This document shows positions 1-7,657 of a stretch of 64,000 nucleotides of DNA, one piece after another (the stretch's first letter is position 1; each line of letters starts with the position of its first letter). Where the stretch lies: contig JAWLHU010000015.1 of assembly GCA_041690255.1 (NCBI GenBank), positions 62,001 to 126,000 of the forward strand, given 5' to 3'. The translations under genes and the position numbers were made by a program. This DNA is from JAWLHU01 sp041690255. GTDB lineage: Bacteria > Bacillota > Sulfobacillia > Symbiobacteriales > Symbiobacteriaceae. Under the pieces are notes generated by a model, which did not search any database, was not told where the DNA came from, and saw only the letters and a program-made list of their open reading frames with translations.

Positions 1-384
1 CATGATGTGCACGGTTTTAGCATGGACCATGAGGGAAAGGATACCTGGCGGCACCGGCAGGCCGGAGCGAAGGCGGTCTGCATTATCGGCCCGGACCAGA
101 TTGGTCTCGTACGGTCGATCAACCGGGACGCCTTTGTAGCCGCCGACGCCATTGCGCTGCTTGGCCCGGTCGACCTTGTGATTACTGAGGGTTTCAAGCG
201 GGAGAGCTACCCCAAGATCGAGATCTTTAGCAGTGTTCGAAATGAGGGCGAACTGCTCTGCGGCCGGAACCCGGAGTTGCTTGCCGTCGCCGGTGACTTG
301 CCGGTGGAGACCGACCGCCCCTGCTTTGACTGGAACGATATTGCGGGTATCGCGGACTTTGTCGTCGCCCGGTTGCTTAAATAG
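1..384 (+). CDS. mobB: Molybdopterin-guanine dinucleotide biosynthesis protein B (C-terminal part)
   Basis: MobB is a P-loop GTPase-like protein that assists MobA in attaching GMP to molybdopterin. The frame is open from the first base, and HDVHGFSMDHEGKDTWRH followed by QAGA matches the conserved MobB segment after the P-loop, so the gene starts outside the window and the N-terminal Walker A is not visible. The segment LVITEGFKRESYPKIEIF is also typical. A GTG at position 7 is internal, not the start. The gene lies 12 bases before tatA and in a block with moeA, which fits supply of bis-MGD cofactor to Tat-exported enzymes such as the DMSO-reductase-family protein in this window. Confidence 0.9.
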   Translation, partial: HDVHGFSMDHEGKDTWRHRQAGAKAVCIIGPDQIGLVRSINRDAFVAADAIALLGPVDLVITEGFKRESYPKIEIFSSVRNEGELLCGRNPELLAVAGDLPVETDRPCFDWNDIAGIADFVVARLLK

Positions 385-396
385 GAGGGATCTTTC

Positions 397-597
397 ATGT
401 TTAGCCGCATCGGCCCGCTCGAGATTGGTCTGATTATTGTCGTCGCCCTGCTTATCTTCGGCCCCTCCAAGTTGCCGCAGCTCGGTAAGTCAGTGGGTGA
501 GACGATCAAGGAGTTCAAGAAGTCCATGAAGACGGTGAAGGAAGAGATTAACAAGGACGACGCCGAGCCCACGGCGGATACCGAGAAGAAGGCGTAA
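397..597 (+). CDS. tatA: Sec-independent protein translocase protein TatA
   Basis: A 66-aa protein with one N-terminal membrane helix (residues about 7-22, IGPLEIGLIIVVALLIFGPS), the FGPSKLPQLG hinge and an amphipathic helix rich in Lys and Glu, then an acidic tail. This is the TatA/TatE pattern; it forms the pore component for export of folded twin-arginine proteins. The ATG has an AGGAGG site about 8 bases upstream. It sits between mobB and moeA, so cofactor maturation and export are encoded together. No tatC is seen in the window. It could be called TatE or TatB-like, but length and the FGP motif favour TatA. Confidence 0.92.
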   Translation: MFSRIGPLEIGLIIVVALLIFGPSKLPQLGKSVGETIKEFKKSMKTVKEEINKDDAEPTADTEKKA

Positions 598-610
598 GGA
601 GGGGGCCACC

Positions 611-1861
611 ATGCTGCGGGTGGACGAAGCACGGGAACTGATCCTGCGACACGCTCCGGCGCGGCGGGTAGAGCGCCGGCCGTTGGAGGAGGCCCTTGGC
701 CTGATTCTGGCGGCGGACCTGCGGGCGCCTGAGCCGCTTCCGTCCTTTCCCCGCTCCGGTATGGATGGGTATGCCATCCGTTCCGACGATACCCTCACGG
801 CGACCCGTGACGAGCCGGTTACCCTACCCCTGGCGGGAGTCATTCCCGCGGGTCATCCCCTCGGCGAGGACCTGAAGCCAGGGACGACCGTCTCCATTAT
901 GACGGGAGGCGCTATTCCGGTCGGTGCTGATGCAGTTATTCGCATGGAAGAGGTACGCGTTACGCCACTGGGCGTCAAGATCTTCCGGCACGTCCCGCCC
1001 ATGGAGAACGTAGCCCCTATCGGGGAAGATGTGGCCGAAGGCCAGACCGTTCTCCAGAAAGGGCATCGGATTCGGGGGGCGGAGATCAATCTGCTCGCGG
1101 CGATCGGCATTGATGAGGTGCCGGTCTACTCCCCGCCACGGGTTGGGATTCTGGCCACGGGAGATGAGTTGGCCCACCCCGGCGAGCCCATCGGGCCGGG
1201 GCAGATACGCAATTCGAACAGCCCGGGCCTGGCCGCACTGGTCAGAGAGGCGGGTGGCAATCCAGTCAAGCTCGGCATCGCCCGCGATGTGGCCGATGTC
1301 ATCGCGGGGGCGATCAGCCATGCGACCGACTGCGACCTGATCATTACCACCGGCGGCGTCTCAGTTGGTAATTTTGATGTCGTTCGGGAGGCGCTGACGG
1401 TCATGGGTGCCGAGCAGCTCTTCTGGCGGGTCTCAATTAAGCCGGGTACCCCAGTCTGCGCCGGTGTTCTGGAGAACCGGCTGTTGATTGGCCTCTCCGG
1501 GAACCCAGCGGCCGCGATCATCAACTTCGACCTTCTGGTCCGACCGCTGCTGGATACCCTGAACGGGAAATCCCGCCTCGGGCTGCGGGAGACCGAGGGT
1601 GTACTGGATCAGCCGGTCACGAAGGTGGCCCCGCTCACGCGCTATCTGCGGGCCAAGGTCTATAATACCCCTGACGGCGAGATCCACATTGACACCGACA
1701 TGTCGCAGCGGGCTGGCGTCCTCAGCTCCATGGCGTTCTCGAACGCATACGCCGTTATCCCCGGCCACGTCGGTCCCCTGACAGCGGGCACCAGGGTCCA
1801 AGTGCTCCTGCAGGAGGACGCAGACGTGCAGATTCCCGTTGCTACCAAGGTGGAGCGATAG
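611..1861 (+). CDS. moeA: Molybdopterin molybdenumtransferase MoeA
   Basis: MoeA inserts molybdate into adenylylated molybdopterin to make active Mo-cofactor. The 416-aa product has the usual MoeA length. Visible family signatures are SFPRSGMDGYAIRSDD near residue 45, GAIPVGADAVIRMEEV near 100-115, GILATGDEL near 180 and the MPT-binding TTGGVSVGNFDVV near 246, followed by the C-terminal domain IV. The ATG has a GGAGGGGG site 5-8 bases upstream. It lies 13 bases after tatA and is the last gene before a strong terminator hairpin, suggesting a mobB-tatA-moeA transcript. Confidence 0.95.
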   Translation: MLRVDEARELILRHAPARRVERRPLEEALGLILAADLRAPEPLPSFPRSGMDGYAIRSDDTLTATRDEPVTLPLAGVIPAGHPLGEDLKPGTTVSIMTGGAIPVGADAVIRMEEVRVTPLGVKIFRHVPPMENVAPIGEDVAEGQTVLQKGHRIRGAEINLLAAIGIDEVPVYSPPRVGILATGDELAHPGEPIGPGQIRNSNSPGLAALVREAGGNPVKLGIARDVADVIAGAISHATDCDLIITTGGVSVGNFDVVREALTVMGAEQLFWRVSIKPGTPVCAGVLENRLLIGLSGNPAAAIINFDLLVRPLLDTLNGKSRLGLRETEGVLDQPVTKVAPLTRYLRAKVYNTPDGEIHIDTDMSQRAGVLSSMAFSNAYAVIPGHVGPLTAGTRVQVLLQEDADVQIPVATKVER

Positions 1862-1873
1862 CGCATCGCGCTG

Positions 1874-1910
1874 GAAGACCGTATGCCCGCATCTGGGGCA
1901 TACGGTCTTC
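1874..1910. terminator. Bidirectional hairpin between moeA and a minus-strand gene
   Basis: A perfect 15-bp stem (GAAGACCGTATGCCC with its complement) and a 7-base loop lie between the convergent moeA and the membrane-protein gene. It lacks a strong T run on the plus side, so termination strength is uncertain, but position and symmetry fit a shared terminator. Confidence 0.75.
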
Positions 1911-1926
1911 ATACGTTTGGCGGGAT

Positions 1927-2229
1927 CTACTCGTAGAACTGGCCCAGGCAGAGGCCAAAGATCAGGTGTTGCACCAGGTTGGCGGTCAGCGATTGCATTC
2001 CACCGATCTTGACCCAGAGGAAGCCCCATCCGATCCCGCCCAGCACAAAAACCGCTACCCCGATCATCTTGGCGTACCTGCCGGTCGCACCGACCCATCC
2101 GCTTGTTACCGCCGCAAAGTCGAGCCGGGGCAAGCCCAACGCTGGCATCACCAAATACATGGACACAAGGATCGAGAGCGAGCCGAGCATTGAGGCAAAG
2201 AGAAGCGAGCCCCATTGAACGTTGTTCAT
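1927..2229 (-). CDS. Small membrane protein of unknown function
   Basis: A 100-aa hydrophobic protein with three likely membrane helices: residues about 8-30, 53-72 and 80-97. The frame stays open further upstream, but the ATG at 2229 has a GGGAGGG site about 7 bases ahead, which supports the shorter start. It is convergent with moeA and divergent from the SDR gene. No family was recognised; it has no obvious catalytic motif. Confidence 0.6.
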   Translation of the reverse strand: MNNVQWGSLLFASMLGSLSILVSMYLVMPALGLPRLDFAAVTSGWVGATGRYAKMIGVAVFVLGGIGWGFLWVKIGGMQSLTANLVQHLIFGLCLGQFYE

Positions 2230-2345
2230 CTGAACCACCCTCCCCATGGTGATCGTCCAACCCAATGGGCGAATTCGGCAGTGCGAAAAAGGAATCATGG
2301 TGCAGACGCGGGAATCATCCACCAGAAAAAGTGGGAGGGGTGTGT

Positions 2346-3083
2346 ATGCTTCACGGGCAGGTTGCCCTGGTAACCGGCTCCGGACGCGGCCTCGGGAAGG
2401 CCTTCGCCCAGCGGCTTCAGGAGGCTGGAGCGCAGGTCGTGCTTAACGATATCGATGAGGGAAATCTGCGGCTGGCACGGGCGGAGGGGATTGGCGTCGA
2501 CGCTATCTTGGCCGATGTCTCCGTGCGGGCAGAGGTCCAGGGGATGGTGGACGCAATCGTCCGGGACCATGGGCGCCTTGATATCGTGGTCAACAACGCC
2601 GGCGTGGAGCCGAAGGCGACGCTGCTGGAGATGACTGACGAGGCCTGGGATCGCACGCTGGCGGTCAACCTGACCGGTGTCTTCCTCTGCACGCAAATTG
2701 CAGCACGCCATATGGTTCAGCGAGGCGGTGGGGGCCGGATCATCCAGATTGCCTCGATCGCCGGCAAGACGTGGCTGCCGAATGCGTCGAATTATGTCGC
2801 GGCCAAGGCGGGAGTCATGGGCTTTGTCAAGGAGGCGGCTCGTGAGCTGGCGGTCCACAACATCACTGTCAACGCTGTCTGCCCGGGCGTGATCATCACG
2901 GAGATGACCGCCACGTCGCGGGCCAATCCGGAGATCATGGAGCGCTGGATGCGCGAGATTCCGCTCAAGCGACTCGGGCACCCGGAGGAGGTTGCCGGTC
3001 TGGTCGCCTTCCTGGCTGGACCGGAGGCGTCGTACATTACGGGTCAGTCGTTCAATGTCGATGGGGGCAAGATTCCCTGGTAG
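2346..3083 (+). CDS. SDR-family NAD(P)-dependent oxidoreductase
   Basis: A 245-aa classical short-chain dehydrogenase. It shows the cofactor motif TGSGRGLG (residues about 10-17), NNAG near 86-89, and the catalytic Ser of IIQIASIAG with YVAAK near 150 (Tyr and Lys). The C-terminus GQSFNVDGG is like FabG-type reductases. The start chosen is ATG 2346, with GGGAGGGG about 6 bases upstream; a longer in-frame start at 2265 lacks a ribosome site. The substrate cannot be told. Some Bacillota pair an SDR (YmfI) with the M16-like YmfF/YmfH proteins, but this gene is 10 kb from that pair. Confidence 0.88.
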   Translation: MLHGQVALVTGSGRGLGKAFAQRLQEAGAQVVLNDIDEGNLRLARAEGIGVDAILADVSVRAEVQGMVDAIVRDHGRLDIVVNNAGVEPKATLLEMTDEAWDRTLAVNLTGVFLCTQIAARHMVQRGGGGRIIQIASIAGKTWLPNASNYVAAKAGVMGFVKEAARELAVHNITVNAVCPGVIITEMTATSRANPEIMERWMREIPLKRLGHPEEVAGLVAFLAGPEASYITGQSFNVDGGKIPW

Positions 3084-3097
3084 GAGGCGTGGTCTGC

Positions 3098-4003
3098 GTG
3101 CAGCGAGAGTGGTTGTTGGCACAGCTGTGGGGGAATCGGGCACAGCTCATGGATGTCATTGCAGATGCGACGGAGGCGGAGCTTCATTACGAGCCGGCGC
3201 CGGGCCGCTGGTCGGCGGCTGGGATCCTCCGGCATATCATAAACTTTGAGGAGGATCTGCTCCGGGGCCTGGACGATCGGGACGCCGGGCAGAACCCGTT
3301 CTGGTGGGCGATTTCCGACTGGAACGTCCGCAATGAGGAGCGGGCCGCTGAGTGGGCAGCCAACCCAGTGGATGATGTCAGGGCCGCGCTGGTCGCTCAC
3401 AGGGCTAAGCTGGAAGAGCGGCTTCATGACCTGACGGATGAGCAACTGGCGAGCAGTTATGGACGGGACCTCGCGGCAGCCGCGGTCCATGATTTTGAGC
3501 ATCTGCCGTCGTTGAAGGAACGGCTTGCGATCGCTCGGGGTAACAGGCGAGAGGCGATCGTCCGCTACGCCGAGATCGGGCGCAATGAGCTTCTGGCCAC
3601 GGTCTTCCGCATGCCCGAGGCTGCCCTCGAGGAGCGGGTCGAAGGAAAGTGGTCAGTCAAGGAGATCCTGCTTCACCTGGGCGGGCGGGACCGGCACTGG
3701 GCAAAGGTCATTCGAGCGGTGTCGGCAGGGGCTCCGGAGCCGGTCGCACTGTCGCCCGATGAACAGGACGCCTGGAACCGGGCCGATGTCGCCCGGGGCA
3801 CCCACTACACAGCCTTCCGTGTGCTGTACGAAATGGGCGAGGCCCGGGGACACTGGATCAGCGCCATGCTGGCGGTCCCTGACAGCGTCGCTGAGAGCAA
3901 GGACTTTGAGCGCTGGGCCAGCATGCGTATGAAGCATGACCGGCATCATTTGAAGCAGATCTATGAACGATTTGCGAACTGGCGGAAGCGCAACCAGGGA
4001 TAA
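3098..4003 (+). CDS. Tandem DinB-like four-helix protein
   Basis: A 301-aa protein built of two DinB-like halves. Each half carries the same kind of signature: GRWSAAGILRHIINFEEDL near residue 30 and GKWSVKEILLHLGGRDRHW near 180, each with a His near the helix start. DinB/DUF664 proteins are four-helix metal-binding bundles, many of them thiol S-transferases (bacillithiol, mycothiol), but the substrate is unknown here. GTG 3098 is chosen because AGGAGG ends 10 bases before it; GTG 3089 is only 1 base from that site. The gene follows the SDR by 14 bases and ends at a terminator. Confidence 0.7.
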   Translation: MQREWLLAQLWGNRAQLMDVIADATEAELHYEPAPGRWSAAGILRHIINFEEDLLRGLDDRDAGQNPFWWAISDWNVRNEERAAEWAANPVDDVRAALVAHRAKLEERLHDLTDEQLASSYGRDLAAAAVHDFEHLPSLKERLAIARGNRREAIVRYAEIGRNELLATVFRMPEAALEERVEGKWSVKEILLHLGGRDRHWAKVIRAVSAGAPEPVALSPDEQDAWNRADVARGTHYTAFRVLYEMGEARGHWISAMLAVPDSVAESKDFERWASMRMKHDRHHLKQIYERFANWRKRNQG

Positions 4004-4009
4004 GCAAAG

Positions 4010-4034
4010 CCCCCTCTCCAACGAGGAGAGGGGG
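4010..4034. terminator. Terminator hairpin after the DinB-like gene
   Basis: CCCCCTCTCC, a 5-base loop and GGAGAGGGGG form a perfect 10-bp stem between two convergent genes. It likely serves both. Confidence 0.8.
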
Positions 4035-4050
4035 TTCGTGTCGAAATCGG

Positions 4051-4638
4051 TCAGTCGGAGAAGTTCTGAGCCAGCTTCTGCTTGGCTAGGCGACGGGCTT
4101 GGATTACCTTGCGAGCGGCAGCAATTGTACCGATCAGTCCCATAAGGACCGCCGCGGTCGTCAGGAGCTGGCCGGCCGCGGAGAGGTGGGCACCAATGTA
4201 GCTGCCACCGAAGGTCATGGCCAGACTCCACGGCATGATACCCAGGAAGGTGTAGAGCAGGAACTTGCCCTGATGCATCCGGAGCATACCGGCTGGGAGG
4301 GAGACGTAATTGCCGATCGCCAGGGGACGGGTCCAGAGTACAGCAAACTCGCCATGCCTCTGCATGACGGCGTGCAACCTGGCCTGTTGTTCCTCGGGAA
4401 TGAAGCGCCGGAGGAAATGCCAGAAGTACCGGCCAACCAGGTACTGCAGCCAGGAGCTTCCGGTATATACGACGCCAAAGCATAGCGCAAACACGACGGC
4501 AGCGGAGGCGCTGACGGCTTCGGTACCAGCCGCAGTGAGGACAACAGCTCCCGGCCAGGGAATGCCGACGCCTTCCAGCAAACCAGACACCATGGCAGCT
4601 ATGCCGCTGCGACTCAATATGATCTCAATCTCATTCAC
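4051..4638 (-). CDS. DedA/VTT-domain membrane protein
   Basis: A 195-aa polytopic protein of the DedA (SNARE-associated, VTT) family. It starts with EGVGIPWPGAVVLTAAGTEA, equivalent to the family's E-x-x-x-P-x-P entry, then has GVVYTGSSWLQYLVGRYFW, and TRPLAIGNYVSLPAGMLRM, the conserved R-x-x-P-x-x-R-like region, followed by two C-terminal helices. DedA proteins act in the cytoplasmic membrane, some as lipid carrier (undecaprenyl phosphate or phospholipid) transporters. The typical G-R-x3-G motif reads VGRYFWHFLRR here. It is divergent from the tRNA-Glu. Confidence 0.82.
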   Translation of the reverse strand: MNEIEIILSRSGIAAMVSGLLEGVGIPWPGAVVLTAAGTEAVSASAAVVFALCFGVVYTGSSWLQYLVGRYFWHFLRRFIPEEQQARLHAVMQRHGEFAVLWTRPLAIGNYVSLPAGMLRMHQGKFLLYTFLGIMPWSLAMTFGGSYIGAHLSAAGQLLTTAAVLMGLIGTIAAARKVIQARRLAKQKLAQNFSD

Positions 4639-4752
4639 GGTCTCTCACCTGCCTACACACAATAAGACGAGGCAACCCCCGAAAATACTTCACTCCAGCG
4701 AGAAAAAACCGCGGGATTTTTCGGGGGCGTCGCCTTCCCAGGATCTACCCGC

Positions 4753-4780
4753 TTGACGGGCAGCTACGATCCGTTATAAT
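4753..4780 (+). promoter_or_regulatory. Sigma-A type promoter of tRNA-Glu
   Basis: TTGACG at 4753-4758 and a perfect TATAAT at 4775-4780, spaced 16 bases, end 30 bases before the tRNA. The near-consensus elements fit a strongly expressed stable-RNA gene. Confidence 0.88.
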
Positions 4781-4810
4781 CGTAACGTACGCAAGGCGCG
4801 TTCTCAAAGC

Positions 4811-4886
4811 GGCCCCATCGTCTAGAGGCCTAGGACACCGCCCTTTCAAGGCGGTAACACGGGTTCGAATCCCGTTGGGGTCACCA
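4811..4886 (+). tRNA. tRNA-Glu (anticodon TTC)
   Basis: A 76-base tRNA. The acceptor stem GGCCCCA pairs with TGGGGTC (one G-U), the anticodon stem CCGCC/GGCGG encloses the loop CTTTCAA with anticodon TTC at 4845-4847, and the T-arm carries GGTTCGAATCC. CCA is encoded at the 3' end. A tRNA-Glu next to spoIIE is also found in Bacillus subtilis. Confidence 0.97.
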
Positions 4887-4893
4887 GGTTGAG

Positions 4894-4926
4894 CGACCGG
4901 GTTCTGACACTGTCAGAGCCCGGTCG
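4894..4926 (+). terminator. Terminator of tRNA-Glu
   Basis: CGACCGGG pairs with CCCGGTCG, with an inner TCTGAC/GTCAGA extension, followed by TTTCACTTTCTT. It ends 25 bases before the chosen spoIIE start, so spoIIE probably has its own promoter further in or partial read-through. Confidence 0.85.
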
Positions 4927-4950
4927 TTTCACTTTCTTACAACGCTTTGC

Positions 4951-7362
4951 TTGTCGAACGAAATCGCGGCGAGACCGTCAGAGATCGACAGACTTTGCCA
5001 AGGTCTATTCGGTAGTATCAGGGTACGGCATTATCTCCGGGTGGTGAAGTATCTCGTGCTGACAAGGGGTTCGGCCTCGGCTGCTGGTCTGAGGCGGTCA
5101 CAGTGGACAAAGTTGAAGGAGCAAGTAGCAAGTCGGCTCAGCTGGGCATGGCACCCGCTCCTATTTACGGGGATTCTCGGCGGGTACCTCATGGGGAGGG
5201 CTGTGCCCTTCAGTCAGATCATGCCCTTTGGAATTGCATTCTATGTAGCTGTTCGCGGCGCGGGGTTCGGGGCCATGCAGTCCCTGCCCGTTGCGCTGGC
5301 GGTTGTGCTCGGAGCAGTCGGGGCCCTGTCGGTTACTCAGGCGGGGTGGGCGGGGCTGGCCGTGCTTCTCGCTCACCTGGCGGCGCTTATCCTGCGCGCG
5401 AGGACGGGGAGGCCGAAGCCCTTTGGAGCAGCCTTGCTGGCTGCTACGGTCGCTGTGCTACCTGCAGCACTCCTCTCACCGAGGCCCCCGGTCATGCAGG
5501 TGGTCTTCTGGGCGGGGCTCTCCGGAGTGCTTGCCCTCGTATTCACACTGGGAGTGATAGATTTCACAACCGGTCGGTTCCGGCGCTCTGGTAGCTCCGA
5601 CCTGCCGGTCCCCGCCATCGTAATTCTGGCTGCCGCCCTGACCGGCCTGCATGGACTGCAACTCTGGGGGTGGCTCTCACTGCAAGGGCTGGCAGCCAGC
5701 CTGGTTGTCATGGCGTGCGCCTATGCCGGTGGGCTTGCGCTCGGGGCGGCGGCGGGGGCTGTGTTGGGCGTGGGTTTCTTCTTCACCGCCATCGGGGCAG
5801 TGCCGACCGGGCCAGGGGCAGGCCTTCCCCTGCCCGATGCTCAGGCCATGGCCTATGTTGTGGCTGGCTTCCTGGCCGGTGCTTTTCGTGACCTCAAGAA
5901 GGTGGGCGTCGGGGTTGCCTATGCTCTGGCTTTTGTTACCTATACCATGGCCATGCAGAGCCAGGGAGGGGTCCTGGAGGGTCTGGCCTTCACAGCCCTG
6001 GTCTCGGTAGCAGCATTCTGGGCCATCCCGCGGAACTGGCTGGCCCGCCTTCCGGTGGAGTTCCTGTTGGAATCCCCGTGCGACACGGCGGACGAGAGTG
6101 GTGAGAGGCCACTTTCGGAGGCACTGGAGCGGCTCCGTTCCATGTCCCTTGTCCTGAAGGAGGTTCAACGGACGTTTGAGCAGGTGGCAGCGGTTGAGGT
6201 GGAGGCTGATCCCAAGCCCAGGCGACTTTTCGAGCAGGCCGTGGATCGGGTCTGCCGCTCTTGCGCAATGAACGCTCAGTGCTGGGGGCGTGATTTCGAC
6301 AAGAGCTACCAGCTGTTCGCAGATCTCTGGCGGGAGATCGACGAGGAAGGTCCTCTTCTCACCTCTCCATTGCCACCAGACCTGGAACGGCACTGCATCC
6401 ACCCGGAGCAAGTCGTTTTCACCCTGAACTACCTGTATGACATGGACCGCTCTCGACGTGCCTTCGCCAGGCGCCTGGAGGAGGGGCGGGCCATCGCGGG
6501 GGACTACATTAAGAACGTGGCGCGGCTGTTGGATCGAATGGCCGAAGAGGTCTCCCAGTCAGAAGGGCGTCTCAGGCCGAGCCACACGCCCGTGTACCGA
6601 ATGGTCACGGCGGTTGCCCGGCTCCCGAAGCGCGGCGGACATATCTCCGGGGACTCCTATGAGGGGGCGCCGCTCAGCGATGGACGTTACCTCATGGCAC
6701 TCTCCGATGGCATGGGGGTGGGACGCGATGCCGCTACACAGTCACGGCAGTGTGTCCGTCTGTTGCACCAGTTGCTCGACGCCGGTTTCGCCACCGACGT
6801 AGCCGTCAAGACGGTCAACTCGGTCCTCCTGCTCCGCTCGCCGGATGAAACCTTCGCGACGGTTGATCTGGCCCTGCTTGACCTGGGAACCGGGCGGGCT
6901 GAGTTCGTAAAGGTGGGGGCGGCACCAAGCTTCATCAAGCGAGGCTCTGATGTTACCCTGGTCAAGGTCTCCTCGGTTCCGGTGGGCATCATTAATCAGG
7001 TAGAGGTAGAGCCCGAACACCGCAACCTTCTTCCGGGCGACACGATCGTGATGATCACCGATGGGCTATGGGATGTTTCGAAGGATGACCTGGACAAGGA
7101 ACGCTGGATTCGTGAATTCCTGACTCGGGAACAGACCACCGAACCGGAGGAGTTGGCCGAGCGGATGCTGGCGAAAGCCCTCAGCCTCATTCCGGCGCCT
7201 GACGATGACCTGACCGTGCTGGTTGGCAAGGTCATGCTGGTAGAGGGCGGGCGTGGGGAGCCCCGGCCCCGCTTCAACCGGTTGGGTACTTGGGCGCCGG
7301 CACAGACCGCCCCCCGTATGAAGCCTGCTCCACTGCATGGCGGAAAGGAGCGACCGTCGTGA
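4951..7362 (+). CDS. spoIIE: Stage II sporulation protein E, PP2C-type phosphatase
   Basis: SpoIIE dephosphorylates SpoIIAA in the forespore to release sigma-F and also acts at the polar septum. The 803-aa product has the family layout: an N-terminal region of about ten membrane helices (residues about 65-370), a middle regulatory/FtsZ-binding region with a CRSCAMNAQCWGRDF cysteine cluster near 435, and a C-terminal PP2C domain from about 550. The metal-binding Asps lie in HISGDSYEGA and MALSDGMGVG, then ITDGLWD and DDDLTVLV. The TTG at 4951 has no clear ribosome site, and GTG 5041 is a possible later start. It overlaps the next ORF by four bases. Confidence 0.95.
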   Translation: MSNEIAARPSEIDRLCQGLFGSIRVRHYLRVVKYLVLTRGSASAAGLRRSQWTKLKEQVASRLSWAWHPLLFTGILGGYLMGRAVPFSQIMPFGIAFYVAVRGAGFGAMQSLPVALAVVLGAVGALSVTQAGWAGLAVLLAHLAALILRARTGRPKPFGAALLAATVAVLPAALLSPRPPVMQVVFWAGLSGVLALVFTLGVIDFTTGRFRRSGSSDLPVPAIVILAAALTGLHGLQLWGWLSLQGLAASLVVMACAYAGGLALGAAAGAVLGVGFFFTAIGAVPTGPGAGLPLPDAQAMAYVVAGFLAGAFRDLKKVGVGVAYALAFVTYTMAMQSQGGVLEGLAFTALVSVAAFWAIPRNWLARLPVEFLLESPCDTADESGERPLSEALERLRSMSLVLKEVQRTFEQVAAVEVEADPKPRRLFEQAVDRVCRSCAMNAQCWGRDFDKSYQLFADLWREIDEEGPLLTSPLPPDLERHCIHPEQVVFTLNYLYDMDRSRRAFARRLEEGRAIAGDYIKNVARLLDRMAEEVSQSEGRLRPSHTPVYRMVTAVARLPKRGGHISGDSYEGAPLSDGRYLMALSDGMGVGRDAATQSRQCVRLLHQLLDAGFATDVAVKTVNSVLLLRSPDETFATVDLALLDLGTGRAEFVKVGAAPSFIKRGSDVTLVKVSSVPVGIINQVEVEPEHRNLLPGDTIVMITDGLWDVSKDDLDKERWIREFLTREQTTEPEELAERMLAKALSLIPAPDDDLTVLVGKVMLVEGGRGEPRPRFNRLGTWAPAQTAPRMKPAPLHGGKERPS

Positions 7363-7577
7363 GTTTTCGCCGCCCAGAACTGCCCGCAGAGCGAACAACC
7401 CTCCCCGTCAAAGTTGTCTCGATCACGGCAAAGGCACGGCACGCTGCCCGCCGCCCGGTCAAGGTTTGGGATAATGTGCTCACCCGCAACTGGATTTCGT
7501 GGTTCTGTCTCACCCTGGGGGTTGCATGCGGGGCAGGGGCGGTCTATTTCGCCCTCGTGGCAGTGTTGCAGGCCTGA
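7359..7577 (+). CDS. Small single-helix membrane protein after spoIIE
   Basis: A 72-aa protein starting at GTG inside the spoIIE stop (GTGA overlap), with GGAAAGGAG 8 bases upstream, so it is almost surely translated with spoIIE. It has a basic N-terminal half and one membrane helix near residues 47-69 (ISWFCLTLGVACGAGAVYFA). No family was recognised. In Bacillus, genes yabS and yabT occupy this place, but it resembles neither. A role in sporulation is only suggested by the coupling. Confidence 0.65.
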   Translation: MSFRRPELPAERTTLPVKVVSITAKARHAARRPVKVWDNVLTRNWISWFCLTLGVACGAGAVYFALVAVLQA

Positions 7578-7592
7578 TTCAGGGCAGGGAAT

Positions 7593-7631
7593 CCCCGGTG
7601 GTTGTCGAAACTGGTTCGACAACCACCGGGG
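7593..7631 (+). terminator. Long hairpin between the spoIIE unit and tilS
   Basis: A perfect 17-bp stem (CCCCGGTGGTTGTCGAA and its complement) with a 5-base loop, followed by TTCGATTGT. It ends 27 bases before tilS. It may terminate the spoIIE transcript or attenuate entry into tilS. Confidence 0.7.
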
Positions 7632-7657
7632 TTCGATTGTGACCGGGAGGGACCAGT

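Noticed and set aside
2265..2345. Longer SDR start at 2265
   Set aside because: No ribosome site and the additional residues precede the usual SDR N-terminus; ATG 2346 has GGGAGGGG.
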